Position numbers and translations under genes: made by a program
Notes under the pieces: model-generated
What the model saw: the letters and a program-made list of their open reading frames with translations, nothing else
Told to the model about the DNA's origin: nothing
Databases searched by the model: none
From: Polytrichum commune
Lineage: Eukaryota > Streptophyta > Polytrichopsida > Polytrichales > Polytrichaceae
Direction: 5' to 3'
Length of the DNA stretch: 64,000 nucleotides
NCBI GenBank assembly: GCA_950295325.1
Contig: OX485804.1
Location: 18,912,001 to 18,976,000 of the forward strand
Part shown: piece by piece, positions 23,198-33,651 of the stretch
How the letters are laid out: each line of letters opens with the position of its first letter
How positions within the stretch are numbered: position 1 is the stretch's first letter

Positions 23198-24901
23198 ATG
23201 GAGGAGGACGAGAATCATTCCGGCTCGTGCCCCGGACTTCCTTCCCTGCACTCCCAGGCTCTGGATCCGCCAGCTTCTGCTCGAGGCGTCCCTGCTGCAC
23301 AACTTCCGCCCGCGTATCCCCTCCTGTCGGCTGCACACATTTCCGCTGCATGCTCTCCGCCTCCCCCAGCACCGGCAATTCCATGCAGCCCGCCCGGCTC
23401 TCCACGCGGCGATCCAACCAACATACCCCTACACCTTACACCGCAACGGAGGTCAATCACCACAACTGGTGTTGCCTCTGTCATTCCCATTCTTATGGCA
23501 ATCATTGACATGTCGGTGGTTATGGTGCAAATGTACAATGCTTCAATGGAGGCAACTAGATCCCAACTCTTACACAGGAAAAAATCAAAGCATAGAGTTC
23601 AGGGCGATGGGATTGGCCCAACAAACAACGCATTTTTAAGGTTTGAATCCGACGAGGAAACACTGGAGCACCCGCACGAAAAGCACATACTTGACCTTGT
23701 TGCTTGGCACATTGACGATTTGGATGCAAAGTGGTATGTGAAACCAAGGTCTACATGCTGGTTCGAGGAGTACTTGTTCAACATCTACACCCCCGACATG
23801 TTCTACGACATTTTGAGAATGCGGAGGAGGGCGTTTGACAGGCTTGTGCAAGATCTTCGACCATTCTTACAGGGACAACACACACATTGGAGAGCACCCA
23901 TTGGTGTGGAGAAGAAAGTTGTTGTGACATTGTTCAAACTCATGCACGGTGTGTCAATACCCTTGGTTGCCGACAAGGCGGCACTCGGAAAATCCACAGT
24001 GCATGGTATCTTGCGGCAAGTTTGCTCCGCCATAAGCAACAAATTCGGGCACCTAATAGCCTGGCCGACTGGACATCGATTGGCAACTGTCACAACTGCC
24101 TTCCAGTCTAAACAATCTCTACCCAATTGTATCGGTGCTATAGATGGCACGCACGTATACATCTCGGCACCACCCAACAGCATCCTCGCGGCGGACCACC
24201 GCAATCGAAATAAATCCTTCTCTATATTGCTCCAAGGTGTTGTGGACACGAAATGCTATTTCACATCAATGAACACTGGCCCGCCAGGCTCATTGCATGA
24301 CAACACACATTTCAAATCCACAGAGCTCTACAGAAAGGTGGATGAGGGAGTTATGGGAGGCTTCCATGATGACCCAATGACATGGCCCGCGGCTCTGCCA
24401 TTTCCGCCCTACATAGTGGCGGACCGTGGGTACCCACTCTTGAGTTGGTGCATAACACCATTCAAGATGGGGCCCATGGGCATGGCTCTTACAAATGAGG
24501 AGGTGTGGTTCAACCGCAAGCATTCATCAACCCGCATGTGCGTCGAAAGAGCTTTTGGTATACTCAAAGCTAGGTTCAAAGAGATTGGAGGTAAATCATC
24601 CTTGAAACTAGATTTCCTACCTACAGTTGTGCACGCGTGTTGTGTGTTGCACAACATACTGTTGGCAAGCACAGACCGCACTCTGGACCAAATACTTGCG
24701 GACTGCCACCTACCACCAATGGACGCCCATGACCTCCTTCGTAGGGACGAGGACGACATCTTTCATCCCCCAAGGCCAATGGGCCTTGTGAGCGAGGAAA
24801 GAACATTGTTGGAAGGGAAGATGGCAAGGGAAGACTTGTTGGACTACCTAGTCCGGACACAAAACTCGGAGTACATAGCAAGACATCCGCGAAGAATGTG
24901 A
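23198..24901 (+). CDS. PIF/Harbinger DDE transposase (HARBI1-like)
   Basis: Encodes the nuclease that cuts and joins the transposon ends, acting in the nucleus with the Myb-like partner. I choose the ATG at 23198 because it has G at -3 and +4; the frame is open further upstream without a nearer ATG, giving 567 residues. Residues 1 to about 130 are Pro/Ser-rich and variable. A helix-turn-helix region follows near 231-280 (WRAPIGVEKKVVVTLFK, then LGKSTVHGILRQVC). The catalytic DDE domain has D316 in AIDGTH, D409 in ADRGYP and E450 in CVERAFGILKARF, with HDNTHF between the first two. All three acidic residues are present and there is no internal stop. At 567 residues it is longer than typical HARBI1-type proteins because of the N-terminal extension. 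The 3' end overlaps the antisense Myb frame. An additional 5' exon is possible. Confidence 0.93.
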   Translation: MEEDENHSGSCPGLPSLHSQALDPPASARGVPAAQLPPAYPLLSAAHISAACSPPPPAPAIPCSPPGSPRGDPTNIPLHLTPQRRSITTTGVASVIPILMAIIDMSVVMVQMYNASMEATRSQLLHRKKSKHRVQGDGIGPTNNAFLRFESDEETLEHPHEKHILDLVAWHIDDLDAKWYVKPRSTCWFEEYLFNIYTPDMFYDILRMRRRAFDRLVQDLRPFLQGQHTHWRAPIGVEKKVVVTLFKLMHGVSIPLVADKAALGKSTVHGILRQVCSAISNKFGHLIAWPTGHRLATVTTAFQSKQSLPNCIGAIDGTHVYISAPPNSILAADHRNRNKSFSILLQGVVDTKCYFTSMNTGPPGSLHDNTHFKSTELYRKVDEGVMGGFHDDPMTWPAALPFPPYIVADRGYPLLSWCITPFKMGPMGMALTNEEVWFNRKHSSTRMCVERAFGILKARFKEIGGKSSLKLDFLPTVVHACCVLHNILLASTDRTLDQILADCHLPPMDAHDLLRRDEDDIFHPPRPMGLVSEERTLLEGKMAREDLLDYLVRTQNSEYIARHPRRM

Positions 24902-26017
24902 CATAGTACATACAGAAAATCAACATAGTTAAGGGTTGCACACAAAACCTTGTCAAGGCATCCATAGATGTCGCCAGCATAAGCAACGCGCTTGTCATGT
25001 TGCCCAAATTTTTTGTTCTTTCCACCTCCAATTCATAAAGTTTTTTGTCCATGCTAAAGGCCTCCGCCTCTTTGTGTGCAATCCTTGCCTCCCGCGCCAT
25101 GTCAAGTGCCATAACTTCAGTCCTCCATGACCTTTTGTCCCTCTCTTGTGACTCCACTCGTGCAAGGTAGTCGTAGTTGAAGTCTTTCACAAAGTCCACC
25201 AGGTTGTCAGTGCCCACCGCCTTGCGCTTCCGACCCGTCGAGCCTGGCAGGTCGTCTCCAGGTGTCCTCATTGAGGGAGAAGTGGGTGCAGTCGTTGCAC
25301 TTGCGGCCGGGCTTCCCGCTCCCACAGAAGTGGCTCCACGGGGAGAGGGTGGGGAGCAGCCAAAGTGTTTGGCCGGGGGTGAAGCCAGGCGGTCGGAGTC
25401 TACCACATCCGCAACACGCCCAAAAATCTGCCGTTTCCCAACAAAATTCTCCATTTCGGTGTACATGCACTCGCTAAATTCAAGAGGCAATCTTCTTGTT
25501 TTGCACAACTCCCTCTTCTCCTCTCTATTCATGCCCCACCAATTCGCGGAACCCGTTCCTTCTATGTATTCCTTAAGTTTTTTGTAGTCCTTCATCAAGC
25601 CATCCCATTTGTTTGTCAACTGGTCGGCATCTCTCTCACGGAAACCCACCACAGACATGCACCCCGCCAACACTAATTTCCAAGCCGTGGTCCCATATAC
25701 AAACTTGGCAGACTGCAATTGTGCCTCCCATCCCACTCGATACGTTTTTGTCCTATAAGGACAAGCATCTCAGCCTCTGTCCAATTGGGGCCGCGGCATT
25801 TCTGTGGAAGTGCAGTTTGGGATTGTGAAGCCCCTGGGAACGACCATGAGACACCAGCCCTGCCCCTAGCACGTCCCCCTCCTCTCCTGCCGCTAGCAGT
25901 AGTGGGCAGCGGTGTTTGACTGTCCATAAATCCGGATGCATAGTCGCAATCCGGATCCTCTGCCATTTGTGTTGACAGACACTGCGAGCTATCCCCTAAG
26001 TCAACGATGTCGTCCAT
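24621..26017 (-). pseudogene. Myb/trihelix-like Harbinger partner protein, frameshifted
   Basis: PIF/Harbinger elements carry a second protein with a Myb/SANT or trihelix fold that binds the transposon and helps import the transposase. Here the first part starts at ATG 26017 (MDDIVDLGD) and reads NWTEAEMLVLIGQKRIEW, the first helix of the domain; this frame stops at 25673. The domain continues in another frame, open from about 25760 to 24621: FVYGTTAWKLVLAG, then LTNKWDGLMKDYKKLKEYI and NWWGMNREEKRE. The switch falls near 25730-25745 and is consistent with a single-base indel; no intron is needed. Downstream come a Pro/Ser/Ala linker, a basic TGRKRK motif and a coiled-coil-like tail (MAREARIAHKEAEAFSMDKK). 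The frame runs 281 bp into the antisense of the transposase end, which is probably read-through beyond the original stop. Sequencing error is an alternative to a true mutation. Confidence 0.8.
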
Positions 26018-27754
26018 CCCTCCACGAATAACCTGGAAGGCGCGCACTCAGGAGTCAAGGCCGTAAACTGCAGCAACAGTTGGGGTGCACCGAATGCACA
26101 AAAAAAAACCTCCCAGTCGGCATGCATACAGTTGGGCCCCCCAAACAAAAATCAGAGTGATATGCACGATTGGCACCCAACACACACAACACCCCATTAC
26201 AAGAGCAAGCGAAAAATAAGGACGAAACAATCGACGAAGCAACAGTTGCCCCACAGAATGCATGTGCGCAGGGAATGAATACCAATCCCATGTCCATCAA
26301 CTGCAGCATGGAAAACATGCGGGTGGTGGCCCCAATGCTGGCATGTGAGAACACAATACAATATCCAAGCACATGCACATAGTGGATTTGGGGGTGGCTC
26401 ATACGTGCATGGACCTGCGAAGACGTGCACGGAGAAGGCGACAACAAACGCACAGGAGTGCAGCCACAATGCCGACAACGGCAGTGGAGGGAATCAACAA
26501 CACCAATGCAGGAGGCCATTGAAATTTGAAGGCATGAACTGGACAACCATTGCCCGCCCACCTGCGAAAGGAGGGAGATGGAAGCAAATTGCCCGGAAAC
26601 ATGGAGCCCAAAATGCAGCACACGTGAATCCGAACACAGACGAAGACAGAAAATGGTATGGTTATGAGCCTGAGGAGCACAAGGGCAGACATGGATAGAG
26701 CACAAGAATAGGTGGAAGGCGGACGGGGACACCAAAAACCCTGAGAAGAAGAAAAGAACAGTTGAAAGTCAATTACATGTGGTCGACCCCGACGCGGATG
26801 CGGAGCAGCGTCCGCACCCGCAACAGATTGGCCTCCCAAAGCGCACCCCATCGACGGCCGGCTTCTGCGCAAAACAACTTGCCACAGGCCGTCCTGCATT
26901 GAAGGAATCGGCAGAAAAAAACAGGGAGAACCCAAATGCCACAAAGAGAAATGCCAAAACCCCAAGCATGGACACTGCCTGCTCGGGGGTGGATGTGGCA
27001 GTCAAAGCGACGAGATACAAAAATTGCACCCAGTAACACCAGCCACAAGAAGAGGGCGCACAAACCGGGAGAGAGAACGCACAACGATGGAAAAAATTGA
27101 GGCAGACACGAAGGCAGAGTGGGGTTGCGCTACGGCATTGCGATGCGCCGACCCAAAACGTTCAAAGACACCATATTGCCAAATTTCGTGCAACGACGAC
27201 AAAATTCCATGCCCCACCCACACCCCACCCTTACCGCACCATGCCCGTTGCGGGTCCTTCTGAACATCCGAAACCCACAAAAATTACCCCCAATCCACTC
27301 ACCACATTTATCTTCTATGCAGGTCTTGAGGCGCACCAAAGCACAAGCGTCCCCGCCGCTGCTCCTGAAGAGACGCAGAGTCTCGAACGTGGGATCGAAA
27401 CCATACTTGCACACTGGACCTGCGACATGCACAGCGAGAGTCCACGCCGAACGAAGCTCCCGTGCAAACCAATTCGTGTAGCATGACGCAAACCCTCAGC
27501 ACCGTCCCCGCGGTGACAACGACCCTGTCCACTCCGACGACGACCTCCTGGACAGAATCTATCCGCACTTGCGCGTTCTCATCCGCAGTGGTTCCTAACA
27601 TTGCTTGCAGGCAGCGTTACAAAACCCTGCGTTCTGTGTGCTAAACTCCGATTTCCGGGAGCCACGTGGCTCCAACAGTCTCTGACACACCTAGAGGCGG
27701 GCCGCTATGGACCCACCGTGTGCGGCCTCCGTTTCAGCCTAAAAGTCCGGTTGC
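26018..27754. other. Harbinger 3' region upstream of the Myb-like gene
   Basis: This GC-rich interval lies 5' of the Myb-like frame on the - strand. A possible splice acceptor, CCTTCCAG followed by GTTATTCG, lies about 17 bases before the Myb ATG, so upstream leader exons are plausible. A strong-looking - strand donor, GTGAGT, occurs near 27300. The longer open frames here (for example 26055-26735, - strand) are Cys-rich and have no recognised domain. Confidence 0.35.
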
Positions 27755-27800
27755 CTCTCCGGTCCCGGCCTGTGACCCCCGGGTGCGCCCCCCCCCCCCC
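27755..27800 (-). repeat. Right terminal inverted repeat of Harbinger element
   Basis: Read inward on the - strand: G run, CGCACCCGGGGGT, then GGGACCGG. The terminal homopolymer of about 14 bases (27787-27800) differs from the left end and probably reflects slippage in an originally GGGCC-like terminus. Confidence 0.8.
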
Positions 27801-28081
27801 TTAGAAGAGAAACAACATCAGTTCGGAACATTACTCAGAGGAGTAGTGGTGCTATGGAGACCAGAAATCTACAGGGGATTGATCTGCCATTACTAAGAAA
27901 ATTTGTTGGTGTTTCTGCAATTTTTCAAGGTGACTACGGAAAGATGGGGAGTGCATTTCCAAGGACACCTGGCTATCAGTTTTAGATTGGAGAATGCATT
28001 GTTTTCGGCGCATGGCAGCTTCTCCAACGCTTTACTTGGCTACAAAGAACAAATCGGGTCGGTTGTGAAACATTGAATTTA

Positions 28082-28395
28082 GGGCCGCTTCACACTATGG
28101 CCAAAGGTTGAGAGGCTGTCGATTTCCACCAATCAGGTTGCAAGAAACCAAGAATTTGGCCTCTCGACCTTTCACACTAGAGGCCAAAGTTCAAAGGTTG
28201 TTGCTTTTCAAAATGTCTACATGGCAATATTTTTTTACCAATGCGACGGTCTCTCAAAGGAAGTCTGGGTCGAACAAGAATGGAAACCCAAACTATGGTC
28301 AAGAGACCGTCGATTTGTTTCATAAATTTCTTGAAAATTGACAAGATCTTGGCTGTTAGATTGGAGGGGTTGTTTTGGGCAAGGAATAAAGTGGG

Positions 28396-28436
<41 letters not shown>

Positions 28437-28591
28437 GCTTGGCCTTTGGAGGCTTCACGCTATGCCTAGCCAAAGGCTCCAGTTCCTATATTTATTGGTT
28501 CTTTTGAGCCCATTTCTTTGGACTCTCAACAAAGGTTGGCCATTCAATCCCATGGCCTCTCAACTTGGACGGCCATAGTGTGAAGCGGCCC
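28082..28591. mobile_element. Harbinger-type MITE, GGGCCGCTTCACACTATGG family, copy 2
   Basis: Perfect inverted ends GGGCCGCTTCACACTATGGC enclose 510 bp, with TTA on both sides (28079-28081 and 28592-28594). The interior matches 14697-15215 in the same orientation and carries an expanded (CT)n tract at about 28398-28434. It lies only 278 bp from the autonomous-type Harbinger element, but its ends differ from that element's. Confidence 0.93.
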
Positions 28592-28599
28592 TTAAAAGT

Positions 28600-30590
28600 A
28601 GCCACCAGACCTTGGCATGTTGGTCTTCCATATTAAGCAAGGGTTGCAACATGGAGGGTCTTCTAAATATTATGTTGTATGATGTTATGTTTCGCTTATT
28701 ACATTATTAAATTCATCAAGCATAGAAGCCAACCACCCTATTGGTAGAATGAAGCTCATTCACAAGGGCCACAACATTGGACTAAAGTAGGCATATCTAA
28801 AACCAACATTATGTATCATGGTCAACCTTTTGTTCCTAGCCACTAGTAGGGGACTAGTAGCCACTTTGCTATAGTGAAGTGACATGATTTACACACACAT
28901 GCTTAAAATTTTGGATTATGTCTTGTAAGGTGTCATCTCCACTCTTTGTGGTGAGAGGCGGCGCCAACTAGCTTCACATGGGTGGAGTGGGGTTGCCAAA
29001 AAACCATGTCCTCCCTCTAAGATGGGTGCAAGCACGGTCAAGTGGACAAAACTAAACCTCACATAGGTTCAAGTGAAAGTGATTCAAAAATATATACTAA
29101 CTGTGAATTTTGCGAAAAAAAATCATACACATTTTAAAAACACATTGATCTACAAAGCCAAGCAATTTATGCTAACAAAAAATTTCAAAAAAAATTTACA
29201 TACTTTACAAGAAGGTGCAAATGGTGTGCAAGTAGGTGATATCGAACAAGTAATTGTTTAAAATTTGTTTAACATATGATAAAGTTACATTAAATTGATG
29301 TTTTCCTACAAATCTATGTGAAAATGCCCTCATGTTCATAATGAATTCAAGGAATATGGAAAAATTCCAAGTTCAAACTACTTAAGGTCATGAAATTCCG
29401 TCCAAAACCAAATTTAGCCATTGCCTTTGAGCATCATTTTTTTTTATAAGTTTTGAAGATCTCAACTTCATAGTGTATATTTGAGTACTTAACACAACAA
29501 TAGAGGACACCATAGAAATATTCCAATCTAGACAACAATTTGATGCTACTTATAGCATTTGACCAAGAAAATTATGGTTTTAGTATATTGAAGCACTTTT
29601 TGGTACACTTGACCGTGCTTGTGCCCAACTCCAATATTAGGAGTAGCGAGTGAGCTCCATTGTGGATTGTGGATTGTGGATGAAGCTCATGTTGCCTAGG
29701 GTTTAATTTGGGTGGGTGAATGTTGTCGCCACTTTCTCCATCATTCCCCACCCTTATGGTCGCCACCCTCTTGCTACTTCTCTCCCTACTTGTATGTGTG
29801 ATTGTATGGGTGGCCTTTTTAAGCATCGATGTTCACTTTGGATGTATTCTTTTCTTTAAGTGAGCTGATCCAACTTTTTTTTGGGTGTAGAAATGCATTA
29901 GTTGCTTCAAGTGTACAATGTTTCAACGCCGATCCTCTTATATGTACGCAAGCTCTTCATTTTGGGTGCACATCGATATTTAAGAGGGTTTGTGCAATAC
30001 TTGTTGGCCTAAGATGTTGCTAACTGCTTGAAACATATGATAAGTGCATGTGTGATCCTCTCATGCATTTGCAAACTAGTTGAACTTGGAAGCCTCTAGA
30101 GGTTTAAAAGGCCTATTGCAATTTTTTATACACATGTAGCCAATTTCACCACATAACCAACTCCCCCCCTTAGTTAGTGTTGTGTGTGGCCATTTGTAGA
30201 CTATGACTACAAATATGGGGCCACATAATAGCGTATATGTGGGGGCATTATCCACCTTATCAAAGCATACATCTTGCCTTGGTTTCCTTCCAAGTACAAC
30301 TAGAAGCCTCCACCCGAATCGACACATAGATCAGGTGTATTCGCCATATACTCCCTTTGGTTCATCTAAAGATAACCACCCCTAAACTCCAAATAAAATC
30401 TCAATCTCGCCATCTTGACTGCTTCTGGATGCAGCATGTAGCCAAACCTACTACTTTTCAAAAACCAAACAATAAGGTTGATCATGGTCGTACATTTGGG
30501 GGGTTTGTGTACGAGTGAGATACATTCAAAGCCCCAAGTATGACCTTCAAACGGTCACAAGGTGAGTCAGCTCCAAAGAAGAGTCATTGT
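28600..30590. other. Intergenic DNA, nothing recognised
   Basis: AT-rich sequence with no coding motif or bounded element. A (GA)n run lies at about 30594-30614. Confidence 0.5.
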
Positions 30591-30622
30591 GGAGGGAGAG
30601 AGAGAGAGAGAGAGGTCTTGAG

Positions 30623-30964
30623 CTAAATTATATATGTCAGGCTGGCTTTGAGGAAGACATTGTAATGAGCGGTCCCCCGGGAACCAGGTTCACGTGCACA
30701 AAGCACAAAGTCCCAAACATTTTCCCCCTTGCTGGATGGAACTACTAAGTTAACGGCTCCAGAGAGGCATCGCCCCTGCACCTGTCCTAACTTAGGGTTG
30801 TACCCTAGTACCATGGGAGCCTCGACTCTAAAGAATTCCTTCGGTGAAAGCGCCACGTGTCTCAGAGCGATTGGCTCGGACCCGCGACAAAGTTGACGTG
30901 GCACTATTTTCATCAACAACTCCTCCTCCTCGAAACATAGCATGCAACACGTTGAAGCTGCCAT
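30623..30964 (-). CDS. Small hypothetical ORF of 113 residues
   Basis: From an ATG in an excellent context (GTACCATGGC) the frame runs uninterrupted for 113 codons on the - strand. The product begins MAASTCCMLCFEEEELLMKI, has no obvious signal peptide or membrane segment, and is unlike any family I recognise. It is richer in G and C than the flanks. It begins 108 bp from the left end of a Harbinger-type MITE. It could be a first exon of a host gene, a captured gene fragment or a chance frame. No polyadenylation or splice signal decides this. Confidence 0.35.
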   Translation of the reverse strand: MAASTCCMLCFEEEELLMKIVPRQLCRGSEPIALRHVALSPKEFFRVEAPMVLGYNPKLGQVQGRCLSGAVNLVVPSSKGENVWDFVLCAREPGSRGTAHYNVFLKASLTYII

Positions 30965-31071
30965 GGTACCGTGGTGGTGCCCTAGGCAGGCAGCTTTTGA
31001 CAGCTTTGGTTTCCCCGTGAACTGGGGAACCGTCTCACTGAAATTCCTCACCACATGGTCCGTTGAACTAA

Positions 31072-31433
31072 GGGCCGGTTCACACTATGGCCAAACTTCG
31101 AGAGGAGAAGGGTTTCGACCAATGAAAATGCAGAAATGTCCAAAGTCTGTCCTCTCGGCCTTCACACTGGAGGCCGAAGTCCAAAGGACGTCGCCTTCAA
31201 AAGAGCCTAGGTGGCAGCACTTTTAGGAAGTTATGGCGCCAAGAGTTCGGCCTCTCGAGCCAAGTTTGGGTCGAGCAAAATGCTCGACCCAAACTTCTGT
31301 CGAGAGGCCGAACATTTTTAGCCGTGGATTACTTTAATATATTTTTTCAACCCAAAGGCTTCTCCTCTCGACATAGTTTGGTCTAGAAAAGTGACGCTTC
31401 TCCTCTCGACTTGGGCATAGTGTGAACCGGCCC
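31072..31433. mobile_element. Harbinger-type MITE, GGGCCGGTTCACACTATG family
   Basis: Inverted ends GGGCCGGTTCACACTATG at both sides of a 362-bp element, flanked by TAA (31069-31071 and 31434-31436). CTTCTCCTCTCGAC-type subterminal repeats recur inside. The right TAA is also the left TAA of the next MITE. Confidence 0.9.
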
Positions 31434-31436
31434 TAA

Positions 31437-31929
31437 GGGCCGCTTTACACCTAGAGGCCGCCGGGTCCATTCGTTGTGTAAGAGGCTTGAAATCCTCATT
31501 TCCCATTGGTCAAAAGGCTGAAATCGGCCCCAACCCCTTTACACGTAGAGGCCAGGCAGATTCAGTAGTATGAGTTTTTATCCAAAAAAATGCATGGTTT
31601 GACACGGCCCGAGCTCGTTGAATTGGATGCACCCAAAATGGAGGGCCAATGTCACATTTCAATAAGAAAAAAAAACATTCTTTAAATAAAATATGATTTT
31701 TTCAATGAATTATATCCTGGATTATGTGGAAGTATGAACGGCTCTATGCTAGATTTATTGCATCGGCCTAGCTTCTTGGCCCTAAGGCCTTCACATATGA
31801 AAAAATTGACCCCCGTTATAATCTTATTATAATGTGTAGTTGAGGCTAGCCTCCAACCCAAAAGGGGCTGAAATTTCATGCAATCGGCCTCAAGGGGAAT
31901 TGGCCCGGCCTCTAGGTGTAAAGCGGCCC
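31437..31929. mobile_element. Harbinger-type MITE, GGGCCGCTTTACACCTAGAGG family
   Basis: Inverted ends GGGCCGCTTTACACCTAGAG enclose 493 bp, with TAA on both sides (31434-31436 and 31930-31932). It abuts the preceding MITE and shares its TAA, so one of the two inserted into the target duplication of the other. Non-coding. Confidence 0.9.
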
Positions 31930-31932
31930 TAA

Positions 31933-32542
31933 GACTCCCTAAAACCTTGTGAGAAGGCATGCCACCGATTAATTGGATTTGCATGCCCCTTGACAATCGA
32001 CCTCTCATAAGAGAATTTGTTGTCTTTAGATTTAAGGTAGATGGTCTTAAATGGTTACTTTTTCTCCAACTAGCCATTCTCTCGTAGGATACGAAACACG
32101 AGATTCCTACGAGATGGATAGCAAATCTAAATTGAGGATGTGGTTAATTTTCTCATGATTCTTGGACCTCATATGATTATCTTATGCACTATTCAAAGTG
32201 AAGTGACTCTTGTGCTCATTAAGTGGTCATATAAGCTCCTCCCCAAAAATGTTGACTATTAAGCCTAGAATGATGATCATATTTGAAAGACATAGTCCAG
32301 TCTCTATTTTAGAAGTATGTTTGTTCTTGGAGCCACACCACACCACGTACGATTCCACAAAAAAATAGGTGGCGGACTAAGATGAATAACTAAATAAAGG
32401 TTGTCTATGTTACTAAGGTTTGAGAGCGCGTTGTACTTCTAGTTGTACAACCAATTGAACTCCTAATAGCACCGGGCATTTTGAGGTGAAAAATGGGTGA
32501 ACTTAGTAACATGGGTTTAGGAGTCGGTTGAAGGAGATGTCT
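31933..32542. other. Intergenic DNA, nothing recognised
   Basis: AT-rich with no coding motif. Confidence 0.5.
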
Positions 32543-32550
32543 AGTGAAAT

Positions 32551-32895
32551 CTCGGGGGGGGGGGGGTAGTCATTGGTTGGAGTAGCAATATACGTGCGAA
32601 CAAATGATAGGGTATTTTAAAAACATGGGGGCTAAAAATTATAAATGGACTTAAGAGTAATATAGGGTATCAAAAATGGCACTGGACATCTTTAAAGTAC
32701 TATAGGGTATGGAATAATAAGTAATTTGGAATTATAAGTAATGCAGGCCATTTTTCTATTAACCCAAAGTAGAAATTTACATAATGATAGCATGTGAAAA
32801 AAAAAAGAGAATTGAAAGTAATACCCCCCTATAAAATAATGGTTGTTCGCACCTATATCCTTAACTTTTTAACACACTGCCCCCCCCCCCCCGAG
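32551..32895. mobile_element. hAT-like MITE with G-run ends and 8-bp TSD
   Basis: The ends are CTCGG followed by a long G run and the inverse, a C run ending CCGAG. Identical 8-bp duplications, AGTGAAAT, flank the 345-bp element at 32543-32550 and 32896-32903. Inside, GTGCGAACAA recurs inverted near both ends. The TSD length fits hAT. Confidence 0.82.
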
Positions 32896-32903
32896 AGTGA
32901 AAT

Positions 32904-33651
32904 GTAACCGTGTGGATGCGAATTGTATGTAGTCTTTAAAACTCACATGTGTGTGGTTGTCTACGTGTCATTTGTTGGTAGGTTGTAACAAATATATAAG
33001 AAATTGTGTGAAATGGGTGACTTTGACAACTTATTTTGAAGTAAAAAAAAGTGACTAGTTCCCTAGAAATCTCTCCATTTTCTCAATATCAATGTATTGC
33101 AGAAGAATTTGCAACTCTTTGCTTGGATGTGCATGTAGTTTGATGCTTGCAATGCCTTGGCCCTAAAGGCTTCCAAAAGCTCGCACTTCAACTAAATGGA
33201 TGAACACTCAACAAATTTGAACCATTTTGGATAGTTTGAACTATACAAAACTTGACCTCATATTTGATCCCAAATGCATTTTGGGGTTAAGATGATGGAT
33301 CAGATTGGAAACAATGTCACCAATTAGCAATCATGAATCACAAAAATTGACGTTTCAAGGTTTAGAATTGGAGTTGAGATGCAAAAGTCATAAGTGGGCA
33401 AAGTGAACATATTCATTCTCTTTAAAGGATCATATAGGATCTCCCTAAAGTGTTTACCATAAAATCTCAGATGTTATTTTTTTATTTGGTCGCATAGTTC
33501 AATGTCAATATAAAATTATTAATTAATTGATGAATTAATTTATATATTTTCCTAGGTCCAATCTTAACAACATGCATAACACTACTCAACTTCTTGGCTA
33601 CGATTCATGGGAGAGGGTAATTCTCCTTTAATTTCAAGTTTCTTTGTTTAT
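32904..33651. other. Intergenic DNA with inverted dispersed-repeat fragment
   Basis: Around 33355-33395 the phrase AGAATTGGAGTTGAGATGCA is the inverse of a block at 3850-3880. The rest is unrecognised. Confidence 0.5.

Larger units (their letters stand above)
20813..27800. mobile_element. PIF/Harbinger DNA transposon, 6988 bp
   Basis: The element is flanked by TTA on both sides (20810-20812 and 27801-27803), the 3-bp target expected for PIF/Harbinger. The left terminus is GGGCCCGGCCGCACCAGGG. The right terminus read inward is a G run, then CGCACCCGGGGGT and GGGACCGG, so the two ends form an imperfect inverted repeat of about 45 bp. The whole interval is visibly richer in G and C than its surroundings. 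It encodes a DDE transposase on the + strand and a convergent Myb/trihelix-like protein on the - strand, the two-protein arrangement of this superfamily. Preserved ends and an uninterrupted transposase point to fairly recent insertion. The Myb frame is disrupted, so current autonomy is doubtful. Confidence 0.93.

Noticed and set aside
24290-24759. Minus-strand ORFs antisense to the transposase
   Set aside because: Shadow frames of the conserved DDE domain with no features of their own.
26055-26735. 226-residue - strand ORF inside the Harbinger element
   Set aside because: Cys/Ser/His-rich product without any domain, upstream of the Myb-like frame; GC-rich non-coding DNA readily gives such frames.
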